From NCBI RefSeq assembly GCF_008808095.1, contig NZ_CP023397.1:310001-374000 (forward strand): DNA of 64,000 nt, in the 5' to 3' direction. The notes under the pieces are model-generated. The model had not been told where the DNA came from. It saw only the letters and a list, made by a program, of their open reading frames with translations, and did not search any database. This document shows, in pieces, positions 45,524-54,317 of this stretch. The first letter of the stretch is position 1. Every line of letters starts with the position of its first letter. The position numbers and the translations under genes are program-made. Source of the stretch: Pseudoalteromonas ruthenica (GTDB taxonomy: Bacteria > Pseudomonadota > Gammaproteobacteria > Enterobacterales > Alteromonadaceae).

Positions 45524-47587
45524 TTAGTCCGCTTTGTTGGCGTCTTTAACTGCTTTTAATTTACTGGCGTGGTCAATTTTGTAATCAGGCATGTCTTTGT
45601 TGCCTTCCATCAGGTAATTATCCATCCAGCGCATTAAGCGCAGGCTGTAGTCATACTGCGCAGCGACACGGCGGTTACCATGACCTTCACCTGGGTAGTA
45701 CACTAAACGAACGTCTTTGCCTTGCACCTTCATGTAGCGATATAGCTCCATTGATTGCGCTGGGTGTACACGGGGATCGTCTTTACCATGCATAATCAAT
45801 AGCGGTGTTTTTGACTGACCCGCCCAGTAAATTGGGCTACGTTCTAAATACCACTGCCATTTTTCCCATGGGTAAGAGCGTGCATGTACTAAGTACATTT
45901 CGTTGGAAATGTCGGTAGTACCGAACTTAGAAAGCTGGTTGGTCACGCCAACGAACATCACACTGGCTGCGAAATGCTCGGTTAACTTAGTGGCGCCCCA
46001 GGCTGATGCATAACCACCGTAAGAGCCGCCGGTAATACCAACACGGTCGCTATCGACTAAGCCCATTTTTACCAAGTATTGCTTCATATCGACAAGATCG
46101 TCGAACTCTTTGCCAGCGTAGTCATTTTGGCCCAGCTTAGAGTATGCAACGCCTTTACCTGTAGAGCCGCGATAGTTCGGGTAAAAGACCGCATACCCGC
46201 GCGCCGCGCCCATTTGTCCCGGATCAGAATAACTGGTTACCCAGCCGTTCTTGTCGTGACTTTCTGGACCGCCATGCACGGCCATGATCAGTGGGTAACG
46301 CTGACCTTCTTGATAATCCAATGGATATACCAAGACGCCGCCAATCTCTACACCATCGCGCGCTTCAAAGCTAAGCGCTTGCTGTTTGGCAAAACGCTTA
46401 TCGTTGAGCCATGGGTTTGAATCGCTCAGGCGCGTTGCCTCATCACCACGGATCATAAATACTTCGTTCGGGTGCTTGGCGGTGTTTGCGCGTAGCGCGA
46501 TAGTTTTATCCGAGTCAGACACGCTCAAACGACTGGCAATAAATTCGCCTTGCTCAATCAAGGTGTCATAGTCCTCATCGCCTACCTCAATTTGCCCAAC
46601 AAAGGTTTCAGGGCTTACAGCGGCAATAAAGTTAAGGGTGTTTTCGGTGTTGGCCCATTCAATATCGGCAATGTGGCCCATAAAATCAGGTAACCACTCC
46701 TTAATCTCGCCACTTTGCGTATCGGCTAAATATAAACGGCCGGTGGCGGGGTCGTGTTTATCTTCGGCGCCTAAAATAGCTACATAACGACCATCATGAG
46801 AAAGTTCGGCATCGCCTAATTTCCCTTCCGTTTTAAACGACAGCGTAACGGCCTTGCTTTGGACATCAAACAAGTGCCACTGCGACTTCATGTATTTATC
46901 ATCAATCAATGCCGTCGGCTGAGTTTTGACTAATAATTTGCTGCCATCGTCAGCATAGTTCATGTCGCTAACATAGCCATCAATGTCGATTGCTTCAGGG
47001 TCTAGCGGCTTGTCAGCTTTGGCTAGATCAATTAAATGCAGTTGCTTGTTTTTCAGCCCTTGCTCATACACCTCAGCCATAAAGCCTAATTTCTTTAGCT
47101 CTTTTTCCGACTTATCTTTGCTTGGCATGGCCAGGATTGCGACTTGCTTACCTGTTGGGCTAAGCTCGTAGCTGGAGATTGAGCGGCCTTTCAGGGCAAA
47201 CACTTGCTGAGCTTGACCACCGTCTACCGGAATGTGGTACAAGGCGGTGTGTTTGTCTTCGCCTAGTTTGGCGAGGAAATAGATGTCTTGACCGTCTGCT
47301 GACCAGCTAATGCTTTTAATATTTACCTTGCCGGTGATAAAAGGGCGCTCTACGCCTTCGTCATCAACCACATAGAGTTCACTGTAGTTGTAGCCATTTT
47401 TATCAACGTACAGCTCGCGTGGTAAAGAGCGCGTAAAGGCAACCTGCTCGCCATCTGGACTGATGGCGGTTTGGATCACACTTTTAATTTTCGGAATATC
47501 TTCAACGGTAATGGTATCACTGGCCTGGGCCGATAGGCTGGTGCCCATGGCTGTTGCCAGCGCTAACGCTGTTGTCAGTAGTTTCAT
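45524..47587 (-). CDS. S9-family prolyl oligopeptidase/dipeptidyl peptidase
   Basis: This 687-residue protein has a signal peptide (about 1-22). A beta-propeller with repeats such as ISPDGEQVAF, LSHDGRYVAIL and SWSADGQDIYFL covers about 25-420. The alpha/beta hydrolase domain follows, with the nucleophile Ser522 in GGSYGGYASAW, then HGKDDPRVHPAQS (Asp) and GEGHGNRR (His). Peptidases of this type remove short peptides from N-termini in the periplasm. It lies next to receptor genes, so peptide breakdown after uptake is plausible. AAGGAC precedes the ATG. Confidence 0.93.
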   Translation of the reverse strand: MKLLTTALALATAMGTSLSAQASDTITVEDIPKIKSVIQTAISPDGEQVAFTRSLPRELYVDKNGYNYSELYVVDDEGVERPFITGKVNIKSISWSADGQDIYFLAKLGEDKHTALYHIPVDGGQAQQVFALKGRSISSYELSPTGKQVAILAMPSKDKSEKELKKLGFMAEVYEQGLKNKQLHLIDLAKADKPLDPEAIDIDGYVSDMNYADDGSKLLVKTQPTALIDDKYMKSQWHLFDVQSKAVTLSFKTEGKLGDAELSHDGRYVAILGAEDKHDPATGRLYLADTQSGEIKEWLPDFMGHIADIEWANTENTLNFIAAVSPETFVGQIEVGDEDYDTLIEQGEFIASRLSVSDSDKTIALRANTAKHPNEVFMIRGDEATRLSDSNPWLNDKRFAKQQALSFEARDGVEIGGVLVYPLDYQEGQRYPLIMAVHGGPESHDKNGWVTSYSDPGQMGAARGYAVFYPNYRGSTGKGVAYSKLGQNDYAGKEFDDLVDMKQYLVKMGLVDSDRVGITGGSYGGYASAWGATKLTEHFAASVMFVGVTNQLSKFGTTDISNEMYLVHARSYPWEKWQWYLERSPIYWAGQSKTPLLIMHGKDDPRVHPAQSMELYRYMKVQGKDVRLVYYPGEGHGNRRVAAQYDYSLRLMRWMDNYLMEGNKDMPDYKIDHASKLKAVKDANKAD

Positions 47588-47679
47588 GTTAGTCCTTCAC
47601 TTGTTATTAGCTTTGGCTATTGTACAAAAGCAACAAGTGAAAGCCAGTGTTTGCGCTCAAGGTCACACTGGCTGCGATA

Positions 47680-47702
47680 AAAGGGCCCCATGCTGGAGCC
47701 CC
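47680..47702 (-). terminator. Terminator after receptor D
   Basis: A stem of 7 bp with one mismatch (GGGCCCC with GGAGCCC) is followed by TTTT on the - strand. It lies about 160 bp after the receptor stop, so it is only a candidate. Confidence 0.5.
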
Positions 47703-47862
47703 TAAGGTTGGGATTGGGTTTACTATCTATGCAATGGCTAAAAACATTAGCGAGTACGATTGCGCACTCTCTTTATTAGTTATCTCTAAGACGCACTAAA
47801 CGACTAATAATTCCGTGTTTTACATACTATTACCCAAGTTGACAGAAAGTTACATTTTGCCT

Positions 47863-50574
47863 TTAAAATGTGTAGCGCAGGCCCGTGTAAAAACGCCGAC
47901 CATTTTCGTAAATGCCAGTGGGCGCCAAGTGACTACGCTCATACAGGTAGGTGATTTCATTATTGAGATTGATTACATCTAGGTTCAGTTGTAATTGCTC
48001 GGTTAGGTTGACGCGAACGCTGGCGTCAAGTTGGCCATAGTTATCCATGAAGGTTTCGCCTACGCCGGTGGCATAGCGGGTCCGGTAGTTGTAAGCCAAG
48101 CGAACATCAAACAATGGCTGTTGATAATAAACAGAAAAATTCACCGAATGCTTTGACGTCCCGGGGATGGCATTGAGTGTCCCCGCAGAGTGAGCTTCAC
48201 GAGAGCCTTGTACATAAGTGTAATTGGCCAGCACCCCAAAGCCGTACCAAAACTCATGCTGTAATGCGAGTTCTGCACCGGTTATGGTGCCGCCCGCACC
48301 GTTGGTGGGCCTATCTATGGTCATCAAAATGCCCTCATGCTCCTCCTGTCGGCGCTCGAATTCAATAAACGAAGCAATGTCCTTCATAAACACGGTGCCA
48401 GAGAGCAAACCTATATCATTAAAATACCACTCTAAGGCGGCATCAAATTGGTTGGCGCGATAAGGGTCCAACTGTGGATTGCCGCCTTGGCCTTGCGCTT
48501 GGGTGACGTTGTAGTTGGTTGAGGGCATAAGGTGATGATACTGCGGACGAGACATCACCCGCGCCGCACCAAGGCGTAGCAGTAAGTTGTCACTTAAGTG
48601 GCTACTGAGGTTTAAGCTAGGTAAAAAATCCCAGTAGCGGCGTCGGCTTTGTTGCCATTGCCCGAGTTGCACAGTACTGGCGTTTGCCACTGAATGGGTT
48701 CCGCCCGAATGGGTTCGGCCTGACTGGGTTCCGCCCGAGTGGGCTGGGCCGGCATAGGCTTCGGCTTGCTGCTCGGTGGCCACCAAGCGCACCCCCAGGT
48801 TCCCTTGCCAGGTGTCAGCCCCTACCTGAATCTGGGTATAACCGGCCAATGAACGCTCGTTAATTTCAAAGCGGCTGGGTCGCTCTTCGTACTGCTGAAA
48901 GTCAATACTACGATATTGCTTTGCCAGCGCTTGGGTATCGGCATAGGCGTAACGTTTCAAAGTATCGCTGCTGCCAATATGGCGTAAATAGCGCTCAGGG
49001 AAGGGCGCTGAAAATTGACTTAGACGCCAGCTTAAATCTCCGGCTAAACCAGTGTAATCGCCGCCAATAGAGCGCCGGCGAGCGAAGCTTCGTTGGTGGT
49101 CGCGGGCTTTGATACCCAGCTCTAGTTTATTAATAACGCTATGATCCACCGCGCGAGTGATGTCAAGTTGGGTATACCACTGTTCGTCTTCGGCATCCTG
49201 AGCGTCATTGCGAATGTCACTGAGTAACCACTGCTGTGCATCGGTGGCCGCTACCTCATATTCAGCGATGATGTTTTGTCGCTGGCGAGTGTCGACACGA
49301 AATGCGGTATTTGCCGAAAACTGTGTGGTGTGGTCTTCTCGTGTGCCACCACTGCCTCGACTCATGCCGAGTTGGTATTGAGCTTGCCATAACCCTCGCT
49401 GCCAGGTGGCTGTGAGGGTATTACTGGTGGTGGCGATGGCAGAATCTCTCCATATAGCTTCCATCGCAGTGTTAAACGGTTGCGAGCTGGGGTTATCTGC
49501 AGGCACTTGGGTGTATGCGCCGTAGGCGAGCACATTATCGATAACATGATAATCACTGAGATGGCCACCGCGAGCATACACATTACTGGGTTGCCAAAGA
49601 AAATTCTGATTGGTGTTGTCAGCATCCAAATGCGAGTACAAGGAGGTCAAGGCAAATCGCCAACGCGGATTGGGTACGTACTGCGCGGCAATCATCAAGG
49701 TATTTAGCTCCCGCTGTTGCTGAAATACCGCTGAGCCACCGCCCCCGGGTGACCAAAGCTGGATGCTTTGAGCCGGGTTTTGCTCTTCAAGCAAGGGGTA
49801 TAAGCGTGTGCCTTGCTGGCTGAAATGGCGGTCATCCCAGCCCCAAGACTCCAGTCCATCGCGACGCACACTGCGTTGATTATGGGTATAACTCACGATG
49901 ACGCCCAAGGTATGAGCGGAATTTTGCCATTCACTATGGAGCGTAAATTGAGGGTCGAAGGCGCGGCTAAGATCGTTATATTGCAGCTGCGCGGCGAGCA
50001 CGGTCCTTGGCCCATAGTTATCAAGGGGTGAAGGGGTGGTGATATTAATGGCCCCGCCTAAAGAGCCCTCGTCATGCTTAGCTTGTGGGGTTTTTAATAC
50101 ACTCACCGAGTGGACAATTTCGCTTGGTAACAGGGTAAAGTTGAAGCCGCGACTAGGTAAGCTGGAGATCCACCAATCGCTACTTGCTAGATATTGGCCG
50201 TTTAAATAAGTGCGGTTTTGTTCAGCGGTGGTGCCGCGCACACCGATACGCTCACCTTCTCCTTGCGCTCTAAACAAGGAAATGCCGGTTAATCGTTGCA
50301 GGGCCTCGGCGACATTTTTATCTGGAAACTGGCCGATGTCTTCTGCATTGATCACTTCGCTGACACCATCGTGGTGCCGTTTTTCACTGAGTGATTTGAC
50401 AGCGCTGTCACGAAAGCCCCGAATTTCAATGGTTTCTAAGCCTTTGATGCTCACCTTAGTGCGCGAAGGCTGGGCTTGTTGCTCGGCATATGCCAAAAAA
50501 GGGACGCTTAAGATGAAATAAAATGTTAATCTAGCGAAAGATAAATAACGACGACTGGGTGTTAGGGCACGCAT
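47863..50574 (-). CDS. TonB-dependent receptor, TonB-Xanth-Caul type (receptor D)
   Basis: This protein of about 903 residues starts at the ATG after GAGG (MRALTPSRRYLSF). It has a signal-like hydrophobic segment, the TonB-box-like LETIEIRGFRD, the plug motif VINAEDIGQFPDKNVAEALQ, the R-V-R-G segment, and TYLNGQYLASSDWWISSLPSRGFNF. This is the pattern of the TonB-Xanth-Caul family (TIGR01782 type), often linked to carbohydrate or peptide uptake. It aligns along its length with receptor E at 54318. A short tandem-repeat insertion rich in S, G, T and H lies near the middle. It is divergent from the ToxR-type regulator gene, 113 bp away. Confidence 0.93.
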   Translation of the reverse strand: MRALTPSRRYLSFARLTFYFILSVPFLAYAEQQAQPSRTKVSIKGLETIEIRGFRDSAVKSLSEKRHHDGVSEVINAEDIGQFPDKNVAEALQRLTGISLFRAQGEGERIGVRGTTAEQNRTYLNGQYLASSDWWISSLPSRGFNFTLLPSEIVHSVSVLKTPQAKHDEGSLGGAINITTPSPLDNYGPRTVLAAQLQYNDLSRAFDPQFTLHSEWQNSAHTLGVIVSYTHNQRSVRRDGLESWGWDDRHFSQQGTRLYPLLEEQNPAQSIQLWSPGGGGSAVFQQQRELNTLMIAAQYVPNPRWRFALTSLYSHLDADNTNQNFLWQPSNVYARGGHLSDYHVIDNVLAYGAYTQVPADNPSSQPFNTAMEAIWRDSAIATTSNTLTATWQRGLWQAQYQLGMSRGSGGTREDHTTQFSANTAFRVDTRQRQNIIAEYEVAATDAQQWLLSDIRNDAQDAEDEQWYTQLDITRAVDHSVINKLELGIKARDHQRSFARRRSIGGDYTGLAGDLSWRLSQFSAPFPERYLRHIGSSDTLKRYAYADTQALAKQYRSIDFQQYEERPSRFEINERSLAGYTQIQVGADTWQGNLGVRLVATEQQAEAYAGPAHSGGTQSGRTHSGGTHSVANASTVQLGQWQQSRRRYWDFLPSLNLSSHLSDNLLLRLGAARVMSRPQYHHLMPSTNYNVTQAQGQGGNPQLDPYRANQFDAALEWYFNDIGLLSGTVFMKDIASFIEFERRQEEHEGILMTIDRPTNGAGGTITGAELALQHEFWYGFGVLANYTYVQGSREAHSAGTLNAIPGTSKHSVNFSVYYQQPLFDVRLAYNYRTRYATGVGETFMDNYGQLDASVRVNLTEQLQLNLDVINLNNEITYLYERSHLAPTGIYENGRRFYTGLRYTF
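48696..48755. repeat. 15-bp tandem repeat inside receptor D
   Basis: About four imperfect 15-bp units (48696, 48711, 48726 and 48741) begin GGGTTCCGCCCGAAT or close variants. They encode the S/T-G-G/H run (HSGGTQSGRTHSGGTHS). The frame is kept because 15 is divisible by 3. Receptor E lacks the insertion. Confidence 0.85.
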
Positions 50575-50687
50575 CTTCAACCTCACCATGCTCAGTAAAA
50601 TCAAGCTAAGCGACTAATAAAAGCGCAAAGTTGAGGTATCATATCGTGCTTGGCAATCATTAACCACTTTTTAACCTTGCGAACATT

Positions 50688-52723
50688 TTGAATAACCCGG
50701 CTGTGGCAAATCAATCATGTTATATCGGCGATATCCTTGTCGACTTTGCGGCCATGCGCGTGCGTCGCCAGGGTCGTTGGTATCCTTTGGAGGCAAAGCA
50801 ATGTGCGCTGTTGCGGGTACTTGCCGAGCGTCCGGGCGAGGCCGTGAGTCGCGAGCATATTCTCAATGCGGTATGGGGCGATGTGGTGGTGAGCGATAAC
50901 TCGTTGAGCCAATTGGTCACCCAGCTGCGCAAAAAGTTAGCCGATGATAAGGGGCAACCTCGATTTATTAGAACCGTCCCGCGCATTGGCTATCAACTTA
51001 TTGCTGAGGTTACGCCTGTAACTATTCAGCGTTCTGCGTTTAATAAGCGGTTGCCTTGGCTCGGGATGGCAGCACTGACACTGGCCCTTGTTATCCTAAT
51101 GTGGGTGTGGCCGAAAGGCTCTTCAGTGCAGCACTTTAGTGAACAATACCGGGCTTCCTCAGCTCCCGGTGGCGAGACCCATTTAACGCTTTCACATCAT
51201 GGCCGTTATCTAGCCTATTCGCAACGTGCTGAAAACCGCCGACATTTTGATTTAATGATTTACGACACCCACAGCCATGCCCACCACAGCATTCGCACTT
51301 CAGGGTATAGTGAACAGGCGTTGGCCTTTTCCAAAGACGGTCACTGGCTGCTGTATGAGCGCCTTGATGCATTTGGCTGTGACTTACGTCTTTTGCCGAC
51401 ATCGCAGCCCGTTGAGCTTTGGCGTCTAGCAAAAGACATCAGTTTAGGGCACTGTCAGCAACGAGTGGGAGGCAGCCCGGTGTTTTGGCCCAGTGCCGAC
51501 ACGGTATGGCTATTTGAATGGCACCAAGGTGAGATTGCTCTGGTGACGTATCGCTTGCAATTGCAGGCCCGAGCGCACTTAACCCAGCGCCAAGTTATTG
51601 CTCAGCTGCCTAGCATAGTGGCGGCGTTAAGCCAGGATAATCAGTTGGCGTATGTGGTCAGCGAACGAAATCAGTTTCAGGTTTGGGTGCGACATATCGA
51701 TAGCGGCTCACAACAACAGTTGTTTACCTCCACTCACCCCATTCAAAGTCTTACCTGGTCTGAAAATGGGCTTTGGGTGGGTGCGCAAAAGCTGCACCTG
51801 GTTACCTTAGATGGTGGGAAGCAAAGCTTTGGCGACACCGCTGCGTTAGGTCAGGATTTGAGTGTAAGTCATAGCGAAGCGGGCACGCGAGTGGTGCATA
51901 ATGAGGGGAGTTTTGGAGTCAACCTTTTTGCCGCCACGTGGCGCTCTCCAGGGACGCTTCATTCAGCCCAGTTAAGTTCATCAACACGCCTCGATGTGAT
52001 CCCCACTTTGTCAGCCAATGGCGAGCAGCTGGCTTACGCCTCATATGCCAAAGCAGGCGATCCTAGGAACCTGCCCGTTGAAATTTGGCAAAGCGCCAGC
52101 AGCAAAGCTCACCAAGCTTATTAGCTTCATTCCCTGCTAATACCCGCATTAAATCTATGCGTTACTCCCACGATGGCGACTACTTATTGATACACAATGT
52201 TGATAATAGCCTGTATTTACTGCATGTGTTCTCGCGCACGCTGGTGCAGATAGTGGATCCCCAATATGGCCTGAAGATGGCGCAGTTTAGCGCCAATGAT
52301 AAGCACATCCAGTATCATATCCGCGATGATGAAAACGTGCCATGGAAGGTATGGCAATATGATTTAGACTCTCGGGTGGCGTCCCCTAGCAGCGATAAGC
52401 TAGCGCCGCAAAATGAGCCTTTAGCAGTGTGGCAAGCACGTATTAGCGCCTTTATCCCCAGCGATATGATTGCTGATTCAATGCGTATCTATCGACCGGC
52501 GATATTCAATGGGGGCATTTATTATGTGATTCGCCAAGGGCATCAGCTGAGTTTGTATCGTTACACACACAATCCAAGGCAGAATACGTATATTGGCGAG
52601 CTTGGTTTTTATGGTTACGGCGCCGATGTATCGTTGTCTTTGGCGACATCCAGCGATGGCTCGCGTTTAGTGTACAACCAAGTTACTGACTTTGAGTACG
52701 ATATCGTCATCAATACCCTTTAA
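50688..52723 (+). pseudogene. ToxR/CadC-type regulator with beta-propeller, frameshifted
   Basis: The first frame (50688-52124, TTG start, no clear ribosome site) encodes an OmpR-type winged helix (residues about 20-105, with EAVSREHILNAVWGDVVVSDN and RFIRTVPRIGYQL), a TM at about 124-141 and PD40/TolB-like repeats (LTLSHHGRYLAYS). It stops after EIWQSASSKAHQAY. The next frame (52085-52723) continues the same propeller with RIKSMRYSHDGDYLLIHNVD. The change is between about 52085 and 52124 and equals one missing base. The full protein would be near 680 residues. No slippery heptamer fits, so mutation or a sequencing error is likelier than programmed shifting. It is probably a membrane regulator of the divergent receptor. 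Confidence 0.85.
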
Positions 52724-54057
52724 TCTTGATATGCAGCCTCAGACCAGCCTCGTGACTGTGCTTGTTGTCGGGCTTGCGACATAAGCTGCTGATAGGGTCG
52801 GCCGCGATGCTTATTAAATAGGGCCTGAGCCCACAATAAGTCAGGGTGCGTGTTGTCCTGTTGTTGTGCTTGGTTCAGCCAAAAAGTTATGTCTTGCTCA
52901 GCGCTTTTTGGCTCCTCAAGTAGTAGCTGCACCAAGTCAATCTGAGCGCGTAAATGACCTTGCTTGGCGCTGCGTTTGAGCCACATTTTGCGCTCGGAGT
53001 TGGTGGTGTGTAAGCTCAAGGTCCATTGCGCAGCGCTCAGTTGATTGTTGGCGGCCACACGGAGCCAATTTAGGCCAATCTGGCGAGTGCGTGGATCACT
53101 GTTGTTAAGCAATTTTTTTGCTAAGCGGTACTGCGCTTTAGCGTTGTTATTTTGCGCGCTGGCGCGCAATAAGGTGATGTTGGCATCGTTATCTGGCCAG
53201 TGCGCTTTAAGTAATTGACTGACATTGTACTGCTCAGAGCTGAGCCAAGTGGCAATGCGGTACTGAATGTCGCTTTGTCCTTGCTCTGCCGCCTCGACAA
53301 GCGCACTGATCTCTTCTGCATAAAGGCGTTGTTGGCTAGTGAAACTTTGTCGATAGCGCTCACCTTTATGAGTATTGAAGTGATACAGCAAGGAACGCCC
53401 GCGACGGGCATTTTGGCTTTCGGGCGGGACATAACGCCAGCGCTTTAGCGCCGCAAGGACGCTTTCTTCAAACACATGGGGTGGGTAGGCATCAATAACC
53501 ACGGTATTTTTTACCGCGCCACTGGCGTCAATATCGAACTCGGCCCAAACCCAGCCCTCTATGCCTTTTTCAATCGCATGGCTGGGGTAGTTAGGTTGTA
53601 CTTGATAGGTCGTACTGAGCGTGGAGGTATTGCCAAGGTCACTGTTTTCGAACCCCAAGCGACGGTTATGCTCCCTAATATCGAATTGATGCGCCAACTG
53701 CGTGAAGATCTCGCTGTGCTCGGGGTTATGCTCTAATTGTTGCGCAATGAGGCGGGCATGGTTATCGGCTGCAGACAAGCCATAATCACCGGCTAACACA
53801 AAGTAACTAAAGGCTTTGTTAAGGTTTTGCTCACGGCCTTGGCCGTGTAAATTCATCACTGCTAAATTATAGAGTGCATCGACATTACCCAGCGTCGCTA
53901 GGGTTTTAAATTGCTGATACGCCTCAGTGTATTGTTGCGCTTGGTAGGCTTTGGTGGCACTAGCAAGATCGCCACGTACCGGCAGCGCATAACTGAGCGA
54001 TACCAACAATATAACAAAGGTCGTTGAGGCGAGGTTAGTACGGCGCAATATAAGCAA
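52720..54057 (-). CDS. Sel1-repeat protein with internal TonB C-terminal domain
   Basis: This 445-residue protein starts with a signal peptide-like segment (ASTTFVILLVSLSYALPVRG). Sel1/TPR repeats follow (ATLGNVDALYNLAVMNLHGQ). A TonB C-terminal domain sits in the middle at about 150-235: YQVQPNYPSHAIEKGIEGWV, VVIDAYPPHVFEESVLAALKRWRY. More Sel1-type repeats fill about 255-420. TonB-C domains are usually C-terminal, so a central one is unusual. It may bind receptor TonB boxes, possibly those of receptors D and E. The start is a TTG (54057) with AAAAGG close by, which is uncertain. It converges on the regulator, 4-bp overlap. Confidence 0.82.
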   Translation of the reverse strand: MLILRRTNLASTTFVILLVSLSYALPVRGDLASATKAYQAQQYTEAYQQFKTLATLGNVDALYNLAVMNLHGQGREQNLNKAFSYFVLAGDYGLSAADNHARLIAQQLEHNPEHSEIFTQLAHQFDIREHNRRLGFENSDLGNTSTLSTTYQVQPNYPSHAIEKGIEGWVWAEFDIDASGAVKNTVVIDAYPPHVFEESVLAALKRWRYVPPESQNARRGRSLLYHFNTHKGERYRQSFTSQQRLYAEEISALVEAAEQGQSDIQYRIATWLSSEQYNVSQLLKAHWPDNDANITLLRASAQNNNAKAQYRLAKKLLNNSDPRTRQIGLNWLRVAANNQLSAAQWTLSLHTTNSERKMWLKRSAKQGHLRAQIDLVQLLLEEPKSAEQDITFWLNQAQQQDNTHPDLLWAQALFNKHRGRPYQQLMSQARQQAQSRGWSEAAYQD

Positions 54058-54168
54058 AGCCTTTTAATATCAGCAACAAAGCGCTTCTTCTGGCGATTTA
54101 AAACGACTCAATTGTACAAACTAAGTGAAAAAAAAGCTAACAGCATATAATCATTGGCACCTTGCCAA

Positions 54169-54311
54169 AGGGCTATTAGCTTCCCCATTAGGGGATAAAG
54201 GCCCGTTGCCTATGGTCGTGGAGATGGCCTCCTTGGCGGGCCTGTGCTAGCCGCGCATGGCTGCTAACACCCTCAATACCAACGATAAGTGGCAGAGTTG
54301 ATATTGAGGGG
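54169..54311. other. Multi-hairpin structured intergenic element
   Basis: The + strand can fold as a junction. The closing stem is AGGGCTATTAGC (54169-54180) with GCTAACACCCT (54263-54273). Inside are a hairpin CCCC-ATTA-GGGG (54183-54194), a stem GGCCCG/CGGGCC (54200-54205, 54237-54242) with an inner GGTC/GGCC (54214-54217, 54226-54229), and AGCC/GGCT (54249-54252, 54259-54262) abutting the closing stem. A further long hairpin (54270-54311) competes with the closing stem and follows the receptor E stop. I cannot match it to a known RNA. Confidence 0.5.
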
Positions 54312-54317
54312 AAGGGG

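Noticed and set aside
52085..52124. Programmed -1 ribosomal frameshift
   Set aside because: No X-XXY-YYZ heptamer lies in the reading frame within the overlap.
54169..54273. Integron attC site or known riboswitch
   Set aside because: The GTTAGC-like end does not fit the GTTRRRY core, no integrase or cassettes are near, and I see no known riboswitch consensus.
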